This document shows, piece after piece, positions 21,988-32,433 of a stretch of DNA of 64,000 bases (the first letter of the stretch is position 1; every line of letters starts with the position of its first letter). A program made the translations under genes and the position numbers. The notes beneath the pieces are model-generated. The model was not told the origin of the DNA. It ran no database searches and was given only the letters and a program-made list of their open reading frames with translations. The stretch lies in assembly GCA_015501585.1 (NCBI GenBank), contig JADNRY010000038.1, forward strand, positions 1 to 64,000. Reading direction: 5' to 3'. This stretch comes from Rhodocollybia butyracea. Taxonomy: Eukaryota; Basidiomycota; Agaricomycetes; Agaricales; Omphalotaceae.

Positions 21988-22485
21988 TGTTGGAGGAAAC
22001 TGCACTTGTTGAAGTTAAACACACTGGAGCGCCCTTCAGCTAACCCAAGCAGTGTGATACCCGTCTTAGTACAGCGTTGTTATGCTCAGTATAACAACTA
22101 TAGTGTTGTACTAATAGCCTTATAGTTCCTCAGTACTCCAATAGACAGCAAACAATGAACTGAATCAAAGATATGTGAATATTGATTTGGACTCTTTCTA
22201 ACTGAGTAAGGAATAGGTAGTTGTTTGGTTCTATTTGTACTGAAATGCATGAGGCGTGAAAATAGGTGTCCACAATTGTGCGCGCATAGATATTTTCAAC
22301 AGTCACCACTCAAACTGAGAAAATATCTTGCAAACTGAACAAATGAAAGCCAAAAAGTAAACCAGGGCAGATATCAACATGGTAACAAAAGATTACTATA
22401 AAAGTACATAGTTTAGAGACGGAATATGAGCGTGGGACATCGCTTATGTAAGCAGTAAGTGTTCTATCACTATATACACTCAACA
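21988..22485 (-). repeat. Copia B 5' LTR
   Basis: A 498-bp LTR next to the primer-binding site (cggggcccataacc, 21974-21987). It should hold the promoter that drives gag-pol of copy B leftwards. Confidence 0.9.
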
Positions 22486-23124
22486 CTCTCATTGTCTCAA
22501 AATTTCATGTTTAATCCCCAAAAATGCGAAATTTAAGGGAAAACATGCAAAGATCAATAGGTACATGTAAGAATACACATGGGAATATGTGAGAGTCCCA
22601 TAGGAGGTACTACTGACCAGCTTTGATCACCTGAGCTCATCCACTGGACCATCTAAATCCCTCCCAAGGTCAATTTTTTCGAAATTATGTAGGTAAGGTC
22701 AAAAATAAATGTTGGAATGTTCAAGGAGTGAGTATTGGCATATATAGGAGTACAATAGGGGGCATCACTGCTGAAATCCCTGGCCCTAAGTGCACCAACT
22801 GGGGCCTCCAGATCCCTCCCAAGCTGAAATTCTTCAAAATTGTGGTGTGATTCATGGACCACAGATTTTCAGTGGGGGGATCATTGATCCAAGATACAGC
22901 TTTCCACCAATTTTTATCTATATCCTGTGTAGTAGGGCTATATAGCCCTCTCATTGATAGTTCATTTCCTGTCATGTTCACTGATACTCCATTTTATTAC
23001 AGTTTATTGGCTGGTATGGGATCCAGATACTGGATCGGCAGAAGGATCTGGACCGCCACCAACACCACAATGCCTTGAGCAAGTCTTGTACATGCTAACA
23101 AGCTTTGTCCACTCTGTTAGCTGG
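22486..23124. other. Gene-free stretch right of Copia B
   Basis: AT-rich sequence that continues the interrupted gypsy LTR for an unknown distance. It contains a diverged direct repeat (about 22590-22700 and 22740-22860; shared words such as ctccca[a]g and gaaatt). No coding frame is supported. Confidence 0.4.
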
Positions 23125-23537
23125 TGTCGGGGGATTGCACCAAGCGGTATCCTGATTCTGTCTGCTAATTGATGACCTTGGGAAACGGATCGATCTGACT
23201 TGAGGATAACTAACCTTCTTTTTGATCACATCGTCATTATACTTCTTTTCTTTGTTTACTTATATTTAGTATCCACTTCACTGTCATATAAAGTAGACAG
23301 TCAAGTACAAATCTATACTTTTCCCCCTTTGTCCGGAACTGTCATCTCTCAGAGGCCAACGAGCCAGTCTTATTGAGTGTCCGTTGTTGTCTACAGTGTA
23401 GCAATGTGTATACTTACTTGAAGTTAAGTGTTTTCTCATTTATTCTCATTACTTGCTACTCAATAAGACTTCACGGTCTGTGGACATGTTGTCTTCTTTA
23501 TTTTACAGTTAGACTGCTTTCCCAATCCCAACTGACA
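23125..23537 (+). repeat. Candidate solo gypsy LTR
   Basis: Bounded by TGTCGGGGGATT and AACTGACA (TGTC...GACA ends). It contains catataaagtagaca (TATA-like, about 23285) followed by a C/T-rich start region, as in Ty3/gypsy LTRs. No target-site duplication matches, so the ends are tentative. Confidence 0.4.
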
Positions 23538-24300
23538 ACCCTAGAGTCCATCAGTAGACTCACATACTCCTCCACACCTGCATGCCAATTCCTACATCTG
23601 GATTAATGGTGCATTTATACAGCATTTTTTCGAGGATCATGGTTATATGCACCTGTAATGAAGCCAAATGGCCTGGAATGGAATTGCATATGCTTAGGAT
23701 ACATTACCACTAGTTGGGAAGCAGCATACATCTGTGTTTGAGCATTTTACAGGCTATATTTTGCATTTTTTGTACATTTTTTCGGATTTTTATTGAATAT
23801 AGCCACCCAGTGATGCCATATGAATGCTATATGACATAGTTAGATGCCCCTATGGTGTATCCCCTTTTTCGGAACTTTTCCTGATTTTTGCGGCATTTTT
23901 TGCAGTATTTTTGCGGTATTTTGTTGATTTACAGGAGCATTTACACGTGGTTTCCCACGCTCCTGCTAGTGCACCGATGCCCCCATACTATATCCATACC
24001 CTCGGACTTTTTGCGGATTTTCTTGTGCTTTTTCTGACATTTTTCCTGTATTTTTGTGATATTTTTTCGATTTACAGGAGCATTTATACATGGGTTCCCA
24101 TGCTCCCACTCATGCGCCCCACCCCCCGCATGCCACCTAGAATATTTTCGGCATTTTTTACGATTTTTTCTCGATTTTAGATGCTTATCTACCGCATATC
24201 ATTTTTTTTTTCACTTATCTTATCTATCAGCCTTGCCAGGCTGCCACCTGAGCCGGCAGCCTCTAAATTGATAGGCTACAGTATCATCACATGCCTTTAT
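23538..24300. other. Low-complexity T-rich stretch
   Basis: Repeated words such as gcattttttgc, tgtatttttgtgat and gatttacaggagcattta occur as imperfect direct repeats about 120 bp apart (about 23930 and 24070). No gene. Confidence 0.5.
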
Positions 24301-24341
24301 AAACCCTGCCATGACAGTTATTGGGTGCCTTTAGAAAGGCT

Positions 24342-26656
24342 TCACTGAATCTGGTGAACTTCAGGAATCTCCAAATGCAAAGCCATCTGTGTGACCGAAA
24401 GGTAGGTGTAGATTGGTTTGAAAGGAAACCTGTCCAATAGAGGACGAGGTTGGCAAGAGCAAGTTTGACTTGGCGGTGAAGTTGCCGGCCAATTCGGAAT
24501 AGTAGATGGTTCCGAAGAGGGAACCAGTTCTTTTGGTCCTAACGCAGATCTGAAAAGCAAAGATGTCTGAGCAGAAACAGAATGCTCAGTGTTATGGAAA
24601 GTAATGGTTCTTGTGACCCAGTCAATCAACAGATTGTAGTGGGACAAGAAACTGTATCCTAAAACAGCTTTACAAGATGAGTCCAGAGAAGTGACATAAA
24701 ATGCCAGAGGTAGCAGCTTGCCAGATGGAAACCAAACTTCTAAAGTCGCAACTTTGGAAATTGGCTTTGGAGAAAAAAAAACCATCAAATAATCAATGCA
24801 GCTCCCATTTTGTACTGGGGTCCAGGAGCTGCAGACTATTTTTCTGGACCATTATCGGCCGAAGTAGTTGCAGATTCCTCGGTAGAAGTGGCGCGTGCGC
24901 GAGAGTCACCTGACCTCTTCTTATCATAATTCTCCGCTTTATGCTTTCCACCACAAATCATGCAGAGATTGCCCTTCTTGCAGTGTTCCACTTTGGAAGG
25001 CTTGAGATAACTGTTGATGCTGAGAAGGTTGGTGTAAGGTTTTGGCGCAGAGCTAACCAAAGAAGCTAATTTGTTGAAACCAGAACCCAATTTATTGTTG
25101 TTGTTCCAAGGCTTTTTTGGTTGTTGGCCAGAGCCTTGGGAAGAGTTGTTCAGCTTGTTCAAGCTGGAATTCTGTGCAGAGTTATTTTGAGAGGAAGAGT
25201 TTGAAGAACTCTTTTTTGTCAGAGAGGAAGTTTTACCACCGGAGCCACCTCTGGAAGACCTTGCAACCTCTCTTTTATGTTCCTCTTTGCGCTGCCAGTG
25301 CCGATTGTCAATTTCAAGCACTTTGGTGCAGTATGCCAAAAATGTTGCCAGTGTCAGACTGTGAACCATTTTGTCCTTGATCCTAGTCACCAGACCATGC
25401 TGATAAGCCTACTTAAGGACAACATCATCCTATCCTGTCATTGCCACCAAGGTATTGAATTGGGTGCTGTATTTCCAAACCTGCTCATTCTCCTTCATCC
25501 AAATGTTACCAAGCTTGTCCTCAGCATCACCCTGGGTGTCAAAAAGACTGAAATGATCTTGAAGTTCCTTCACAAGTGCTGAGAAGGAATTCATCCATGC
25601 TGGAGGATTAGTTGGGTTTGGATCCAAGATGTTGGGTACAAACTATTCCTGAGTGGATCTGCTGAAAAAGGAGAGAGCATACATGACCTTTTTCTGGTCA
25701 GTGAAATATAAAGGGCAGTTAATAAAGAAGACTAAGGAAAGGGAAACAAGAAACTCTTTGAGTTTCTGAGGTTTGGAGCTGTCAAAAATGTTGGGCTCCT
25801 TGACTTTAGCTTTGCCTTCTGATGGTTTGGTAGACTTACCACTGAGGATGGTCAAAGTGTTTGTGATGAAATCAATGGAACCTCCAAATTTGTCTACAAG
25901 TTCCAAAATTGCACTGGCATCAGGTTTGCCGCAAGCATTCAAGAACCTACCACCTCAGCAGGGACCACCTCCACCACCACCACCATTATTGGGGTCATGC
26001 AGAGATCCAGGGGGTCCAGCAGGATCAGGAGGGAAGTCACCTTCACCTTGGTCAAAATCCTTGGGTAGATCACCAGGATTCAGATCATCACCACCTCCAT
26101 TGTTGGGATTGTCATTACCATGAACAGAGCCATGGGTTTCTCCTTTGGGCTCCGGCTGTTCCACAATCAGATGTTGGTTGGAAGCAGTAGTAGTGAAGAA
26201 AAATCGTTCACTCAAGGAGATTTTCCGCAGTGAGAGCTTTCTTTAGCACAAACACAAGGTGACTATGTAGCGAAGGATCCTGGAAAAAAAAAAGAAAAAA
26301 CTGTGAACAGAGCTCCTTGGAGTTGTTCAGTGCAGGAAGTGGAAGGAGTCGGAGCAATCCTTCCATGACGAGGAGTGAGGATTAGTGCAGGACCACTAGC
26401 ACTGGGAATTTCTTTAATGTTGTATTGCCAATGTCAACATTGATGTTACCTAGAACTGCCTCAGTAGAGACAGAAGTATTTGGAACCGCTGTTGTGGGTC
26501 CTGAGCCACATCAGCAAGGGTTTCCTGCTGCAGAGATAGAATCATTATAAGGCACAAATGACTGAGCATTGGCCACAAAGGGATTAGGAGTCTTGGTCAG
26601 TTGGATCCGAGTATCAGAAACTGTTTGAATTCTAGGAGGCTTTCTTGGAGGCATTG
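24342..26656 (-). pseudogene. Ty3/gypsy gag-protease remnant
   Basis: Broken - strand frames read in order. A gag N-terminus starts MPPRKPPRIQTV at 26656. Then come an acidic Gly/Pro/Asn-rich part (26215-25955), a gag core (KFGGSIDFITNTLTILSG; LKEFLVSLSLVF), a Ser/Asn-rich tail with knuckle-like CMICGGKHKAENY (about 24950), and the end of an aspartic protease (KAVLGYSFLSHYNLLIDW, 24788-24342). The DSG/DTG active-site part of the protease is missing, and several frame changes and stops occur. A gag-only LTR element is inserted at the start codon. Confidence 0.7.
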
Positions 26657-26657
26657 T

Positions 26658-28436
26658 TGTGAGCAATAGGTCCAGAAGCGATAATAAGCAAAAGCTTATC
26701 AGACAGAATTTAGGGGGGCGCGGAAATGGGGGGGGGGGTGCAAAACGATCCCTTTATTGGAAGTACAGTAGTCAATATAAATAGTAAAGTAATAACAAAT
26801 ACAGTAAGACACGGGGTGGCGGGTATCATGCCGGTGGTGCTACTTGAGCCCGAAACAACTGTTGTCGGACTGGCAGTCCATTCTCAATACTCCCACTTGT
26901 GAGGGCCAAGGTACACAGAACGTACCACATAAGAAGATAAATAAACAAAGAAACAGAAACAGTCCAAAAGAAACAGAATGAGAGAGAACATACAAAAAAG
27001 GCTCCCACGACTTCAAGAACCCAGTTAGGCTTCATAATATTGAGTGAGCTCCCCAACATGAGCGGCAGGCTGACCTGAAGTCAAAGCCATGAGCGTTGTC
27101 ATACTAGCAGAATCTGGATTAGCATGAGGGGGCTCCCGACAGTTGGCTCGGATATGGCCACGTTTCCCACAGTTGAAACATGTGAGTTCGGAAACAGGGT
27201 GGCGCATGCAAGCCATCAAGCCTTGAGTCTGAGCCATAGAAATATCCCCACCCGATACAATGGATGGAGACTGGTTCGGTCCCTTGCCATAGGTGACATC
27301 AAAGTTCTGCAAGCGAGCAGTAACATAGTTGATATCTGAAATTCTCGGATCTCCATCAAGTTTCAAGATGATCAGTCAGTAGTCCCCTGGAAGAGAGACT
27401 AGAATACAAGCAACCATGAAGGATGTGGAGACAGGCTCTCCAAGGTTCTCCAAATGATCAACAAGTTTGCGAATGGTGAATACATGGGAAGCAATGGAGA
27501 TGGTTTCATCCTTGTGAGACTGCATGATTTTCTTGTAGATGGAGACAATGGATCCAAGACCTTTAACAAGGTGATACTCGGCAAGTGCTTCCCACATTGC
27601 AAGTGGGCTGTCATCAATTCCCCTGACGATAGTGTACTGGTCTGGGTCAAGACGTTCGAATATAAGTCCAGCAGCTTCATCACTCTTCTCCTTCCATGAC
27701 TTCCAAGTCTTAGTACTAATTCCCGTCATCAGCTCCGGCGCTTTTGGCTTTCCAATATCTTCAACATACTCTCCATTAGAATCTCTCTCTCTCTCCTCTC
27801 TCTCAATGTATGCCAACAACTTCTTCTTCCTCAACACAGCTCTAGTCTGCATCTGCCAATTTCCAAACAAGTCCTTGGACTGGTCATCCTTCAGCATAAT
27901 GGTGTTCAAGTCACGGCGAGTGTCCGGCATTTTGGCAAAGCTCCCACAGGAGTCAGTAACGGTGCAGCGGCAAACAGCTTCCCTCAGGAAGAGTTGATCT
28001 TCAATATAAACACGGGCGGCTTCCCATGGGAAGGGTCAGTACAACAAAAATAGCAAGCGGCTTCCCACAGGAAGAGTTGGTGACGGTATGGGCAAACGGG
28101 CCTCCTCGGAAGTGGTGGTGATCAAGTACGTGGTTTAGTAAGCAGAGGCGGGGCCCATAACCTGTGAGTGATAGGTCCAGAAGTGATAATAAGCAAAAGC
28201 TTATCAGACAGAATTTAGGGGGGCGCGGAAATGGGGGGGGGGCGCAAAATGATCCCTTTATTGGAAGTACGGTAGTCTAATATAAATAGTAAAGTAATAA
28301 CAAATACAGTAAGACACGGGGTGGCGGGTATCATGCTGGTGGTGCTACTTGTAAGACATGGGGTGGCGGGTATCATGCTGGTGGTGCTACTTGAGCCTGA
28401 AACAACCATTGTCAGACTGGCGGTCCGTTCTCAACA
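26658..28436 (-). mobile_element. Gag-only LTR retroelement with intact ends
   Basis: LTRs at 26658-26889 (232 bp) and 28163-28436 (274 bp; the extra length is an internal tandem copy of about 42 bp, gggtggcgggtatcatgctg). On the element strand the LTR runs TGTTGAGAAC...CACTCACA. It is flanked by the 5-bp duplication ATTGT (26653-26657 and 28437-28441). The primer site GGTTATGGGCCCCG (28149-28162 on -) is the same as in Copia and TRIM. The body of about 1.27 kb encodes gag only, with no protease, integrase or RT. Such elements depend on enzymes from relatives. Confidence 0.9.
27025..27930 (-). pseudogene. Copia-type gag with one in-frame stop
   Basis: A continuous 302-codon frame starts MPDTRRDLNTIMLKDDQ. 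It has the UBN2-like gag core (NWQMQTRAVLRKKKLL, KEKSDEAAGLIF, SPLAMWEALAEY, HVFTIRKLVDHLENLG) and ends after a normal CCHC knuckle CFNCGKRGHIRANC. One TGA at 27376-27378 breaks it between LPGDY and LIILKLDGD. A CGA (Arg) would fit there, so a C-to-T change is likely. The gag binds and packages element RNA. Being in frame otherwise, it decayed recently or is read through. Confidence 0.85.
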
Positions 28437-28473
28437 ATTGTTTTCAAAAAACAGATTTGTCAGATACAGTGTT

Positions 28474-29923
28474 CATCAGGAAAAAGTCCCTATGGCCCAG
28501 GCAACCATAGATTGGCCCAAGATGGCCTTAGTGTAACCAGGGGCCCCAGTGCACCCCAAGACCACAGGTACTTCCAGGGTGCCAGGGTCTACCCCTCAAA
28601 TCCTAGGGAACCTTAAATTAAATTGGAGATCCCTGAATGTCCCTGAATGCCCCTGAGCTTTCCTGGGGCTCCCTGAGGCTCTCTGGGGTCTGCCCAGAAC
28701 TTCTGAAGCAAAAAGCACCAGTTCAGAAATCAGTATTATTGGACTGTTCAATACATGTTATCAACGAGAAGCAGAAAATCATTTGTATATGGATGTAGCA
28801 ACATATTACATATTACACTACTAACTTTAATATACAGTAATCAACTGCAAGGCAAGGAGGGGGATGGTGATCCGAAACATATGGAGCATAGAGACGACTG
28901 ATAGACCATTCTGAATGATTCTAAACATGCCCTGGATCGTCAAAATTGAGTAAGAACTAATGGAGATATGAATAAAACTCACTTTTGGGCCTGTGAGCAG
29001 GAGGAGGTAATTAACATGGGGAATAATGACTAGAAACTTACGAAGCATAGAGACGGTCCTAGACAATTCCAAACGCACCCTAAAACAGAAAAATTGAGTC
29101 AGAAATGATGGAAATATGAGTAAAACTCACTTTAGGGCTTGGGTGAGGAGGATGTAGTAACAAAAATACAAAATGATGCCCTGAAACTTACAAAGCATGG
29201 ATATGACCATTGACAACTCTAAACGCGACCTAAAATGGAAAAATTGAGTCAGAAATGATGGAGATATGAGTAAAAACTCACTTTAGGGCTTGGGTGAGAA
29301 GGAGGAGGTAGTAACAAAAATACAAAATAATGCCCTAAAACTTATATAGTAAAGAGACAACTCATAAACAATTCTAAACGCGCCCTATATCGTCAAAATT
29401 GAGCAAAAACTGGCGGAGATATGAATGAAACTTATTTTTGGGTCTGGGGTAAAGGGAGGAGGTGGCGAAAATGAGCCAAAAATGAGCCTGTATTTATATG
29501 TCAAAAATGACTCCAGTCAGGTGGAGTCATTTTCGACTTTACATTTTTGACTTCACTTAAAATGACTCCAGTCAAAAGGAGTCACTCTTCACAAATGAGT
29601 CATACCTCAGACTGTCAACTTCTTAGTGATTTTATAATTGTAACCTCAGGAACACTCAGGGATAGCCAGGGCAGCCCAGGTCAGCCTGAGGACAACCCAA
29701 CCTCAGGGAGACTCAGGGACAGCCAGGGCAACCCAGGGCAACCTGAGGACAGCCCAAAGATGACTGAGGAAACCCAGGATATGGCCTCAAACCTGGGTTT
29801 CCCTGGTGACTGGGGTCAACCAGAGCCTTTGAGAGACACTGAGGCAGCCTAGGAATTTGGATAATTCCTGGGTTGCCTCAGGATATTCTAGGTTTGCCTG
29901 GGCATTATTTACTTTTCCTGATG
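28474..29923. mobile_element. Non-autonomous TIR element, 1.45 kb
   Basis: The ends CATCAGGAAAAAGT (28474) and ACTTTTCCTGATG (29923) are inverted repeats. The interior has no ORF. It holds GC-rich dispersed words (cagggacagccagggcaaccc, about 29640-29760) and a tandem array. A CATCAGGAAAA terminus recurs in the fold-back at 30591, suggesting one terminal family. No clear duplication beyond TT is seen. Confidence 0.55.
28870..29450. repeat. Tandem repeats, four units of about 153 bp
   Basis: The word ac(t)tac(g/a)aagcatagagac recurs at about 28876, 29036, 29187 and 29340 with spacings of about 151-160 bp. Each is followed by gtcaaaattgagt, ggagatatgaataaaact and a G-rich end. The units are diverged. 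They lie inside the TIR element above. Confidence 0.7.
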
Positions 29924-30302
29924 TTAATGAGTACAAGTTTAAATATACTGTTAAGATCGTGCAAGACCAAAGGTATCTGATCAGGTCCTGAAAGATATAG
30001 ATTGACAAAATAGGTCTCGGACTGATATCAGAGGTTGAAGATGAAGTGGGATGTGCGCAGCTGGTATAATCCATGTATTATAATATACTCCAATATGGTG
30101 TCAAGAGTGTATTTTAATATACTTCAATAACTCTTAAGCACGCATACATAGTGCTATCAGGTGACAAGTTATCAGGGATATTAAAATACAAGGCTATCAG
30201 ATACATTAAAATATAACGGGCCAATTGCCATACAGAGTGAATGGGACATCATGGGAGTCCAATACTATCACCTGACTCTTAGATTGGGGCTGCCAACCCC
30301 AG
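29924..30302. other. Gene-free stretch with TTAAAATAC words
   Basis: It contains repeated (a)ttaaaatac and gctatcag words. Similar atattaaaatac words flank both ends of the 17-kb KDZ element. Confidence 0.4.
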
Positions 30303-30534
30303 ATCACCCTAACCCTAACCCAACCCTAAGTATCACTGTATCTTAAGCCTAACTCCTAACCCTAACCTAACCCTAACCCCTAGCATACCTTATATAGACC
30401 CTTCACCTTAACCCTAAAGCAGCCCTAACCCTAACCCTAAAACTATGCACCCCATATATATTCTCAACCCTAACCCTAACCCTAACCTAACCCTACCCCT
30501 AACCCCTAACCCTAACCCTAACCCTAACCCCCTA
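30303..30534 (+). repeat. Interstitial telomere-like repeat (CCCTAA)n
   Basis: Three blocks of CCCTAA units, many perfect and some with variants (CCTAA, CCCCTAA), are separated by short unique spacers over about 230 bp. TTAGGG is the common fungal telomere unit, so this may be a healed break, a former chromosome end, or telomere DNA carried by a mobile element. Confidence 0.85.
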
Positions 30535-30547
30535 ACTCACCAGGTTT

Positions 30548-30987
30548 GGCAATGTTTTGGATAGCTCTCTAATGTTAGGCTTCATCAGGAAAATCCGTTT
30601 TTGCCTAGGTGACCCCAGAGTAGCCTAAAGCAAACTAGGTGACCTATGAATCCTATGGCATCCTAGGAATTTGGGCTTGTCCCTTGCCAGTCAAGGCTCT
30701 TGAGGATTCCCTAGGCAAGCCTAGGTGTGCCCAGGCTTGCCCAGGTGCTCCTGGGGAACACCTGGGAAACACCTGGGCAAACCTGGGCAAACCTAGGCTT
30801 GCCTAGGATACCCTAGGGAATCCTCAAGAGCCTTGACTGGCAAGGGACAAGCCCAAATTCCTAGGATGCCATAGGATTCATAGGTCACCTAGTTTGCTTT
30901 AGGCCACTCTGGGGTCACCTAGGCAAAAACGGCTTTTCCTGATGACTTTGTGCTAATCCTAACAAGAGCTGCCCAAAACATTGCTTA
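30548..30987. repeat. Fold-back element with long inverted arms
   Basis: The arms 30591-30760 and 30775-30944 are near-perfect reverse complements (catcaggaaaatccgttttt to aaaaacggcttttcctgatg), with weaker complementarity out to gcaatgttttgg/ccaaaacattgc. The interior is rich in CCTAGG and CCTGGG words. It has no coding content and would fold as one hairpin. Confidence 0.8.
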
Positions 30988-31320
30988 ATAAGCCTATCTT
31001 TCACCCCCTATGGGATATTAAAATACAGCACTTCAGTCACCCCTTTCAATGTCCCAACTTAGGCCATTATTCATAAAATATTGCCCCCCTGGGGCAGGCA
31101 GTACCGGGCATATACCGACCTTGGTACTACCGATTGGTAGTACAAGGCCGTAATACCAGATGGTACTACCAGGCCAGGTGCCAGGGGTCCTGGTCTGGTA
31201 CTACCACCTACCGGATTGAATTTTTCAAATCTTTTTTCTAGGGCCTGGAGCCATCCCCTTCAACCCATACCTGTCATCCCTTGCACTAGACTATGCATTG
31301 GGCATTGATTGCCTGCTAAA

Positions 31321-31613
31321 TGTTGGGATTAATAATCAATCCTGACACCCTGATGGAATGTTGTATGTCATGTGCAAATATCCCATCCCAAATCTATAAG
31401 GCAATATGTAAGTCCAAAGAGGCAATATGTAGGTCCGAAGATATAGATGTTGGGACAATATGGGTGTTGCACCTCTGACAGTACTTCAGGGATCTTCCAT
31501 TAGCTGTAACCATGGCCAGATAGCTCAGTTGGTTAGAGCATCTTGGGATTTCACCAGAAGGTCCTGGGTTCAATCCCCAGTCTGGACACTTTGTCAGTCA
31601 TTATAACTTTAAC
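31321..31613 (+). repeat. TRIM solo LTR (subfamily 2)
   Basis: 293 bp from TGTTGGGATT to CTTTAACA, flanked by CTAAA (31316-31320 and 31614-31618). The central part (gatggaatgttgtatgtc...) differs from TRIM-1/2 and matches 51281-51573, defining a second LTR subfamily. Confidence 0.92.
31514..31588 (+). tRNA. tRNA-like unit in TRIM solo LTR
   Basis: Same 75-nt sequence as in the other subfamily although the rest of the LTR has diverged, so this segment looks conserved. Confidence 0.6.
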
Positions 31614-31998
31614 ACTAAATGCTAGGCTCACAGCCTGATCATTATCTGACTGCTGCCTGCAGCCAGAGCCCACTACCAGGATATTTTTCCTACAACCAAT
31701 TGATAACCTGAAACCTGTAGTTGCCCTTCTCTTCTATCTGTGTACCTTCACACACTACATTTACAGGTTTTAAATGTTTCTATAGCAATACATAATATAT
31801 ATATTGCAAGATGGGTGGGTAGAAAGACAGTACTGTATGCTCTTTCTGTGACCCCTCCCCCGGTCTTGTTGTTTTTTGAAGTAGATCTCCCTGGATTGTA
31901 AAAAATACCTTTTATTCAAAGTTCACTAATCAAAACCAAAGTGGTGCACTGGTGAGAAATAACAAATCGTTTCGTTGTCTAAGTAGCTATCAGTTAGG

Positions 31999-32151
31999 TT
32001 GTTAGGGAAAAAAGAAGTTGTTACAAATTTTCGCATTCAAGTGAAATCTTGTAACAGCTCCATTGGTCCCCCAGGGAATCAAACCCCGGACCTCAGGTTC
32101 CCATAAGTGGAATAACACATAGTAACCGCTACACCATTGGACCATAAATAA
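31999..32151 (-). repeat. tRNA-derived SINE-like unit
   Basis: On the - strand it has a tRNA-like head (32143-32064; acceptor GGTCC/GGACC, box A-like TGGTGTAGCGG, box B-like GGTTTGATTCC) followed by a tail of about 65 bp. The + strand ends are TGTTAGGG and AAATAACA. A head-tail layout is typical of SINEs. The flanks do not give a clean duplication. Confidence 0.4.
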
Positions 32152-32433
32152 CATTAGAGGTTTTATGCTCTTGGCTAGTTCCAATGATTGAGCAGTAGAG
32201 AATCCCGGCGGCGGTTGCGGGTGGATGTACCTCCAGCCAAGGGTAGCACATCATAATTTGGTCTCTTGACAAACACCTGTTGCTCTCGACATGTCTTCAT
32301 TCTGATCCTTTTGTTTGTGATATCAATAGTCATGGAGTCGGTTGTACCAGAGTCGGTAGTACCAGAGGCAGTAATAATGATGGGTAACGTTATTTCATAT
32401 AGTGGCAAACACACTACATATAACTAAGTAGTT

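Larger units (their letters stand above)
15965..22485 (-). mobile_element. Copia copy B, full length
   Basis: A complete - strand element: 3' LTR 15965-16442, body, 5' LTR 21988-22485, flanked by the 5-bp duplication CTCTC (15960-15964 and 22486-22490). The two LTRs are highly similar, but the 3' one lacks about 20 bp (gagaaaatatcttgcaaact) and a few bases differ. The only lesion in the body is TRIM-2 at 17507-18650. Before that insertion this was a potentially autonomous element. Confidence 0.95.
31029..31654 (+). repeat. Left TIR of the KDZ element
   Basis: It contains at least three exact GGTACTACC words and several one-base variants, and a nested TRIM solo LTR at 31321-31613. Homology to the right TIR ends near atctgactgct. 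Confidence 0.85.

Noticed and set aside
28870..29450. CRISPR-like array
   Set aside because: Units of about 153 bp are diverged along their whole length without constant repeat and unique spacers; the organism is a eukaryote.
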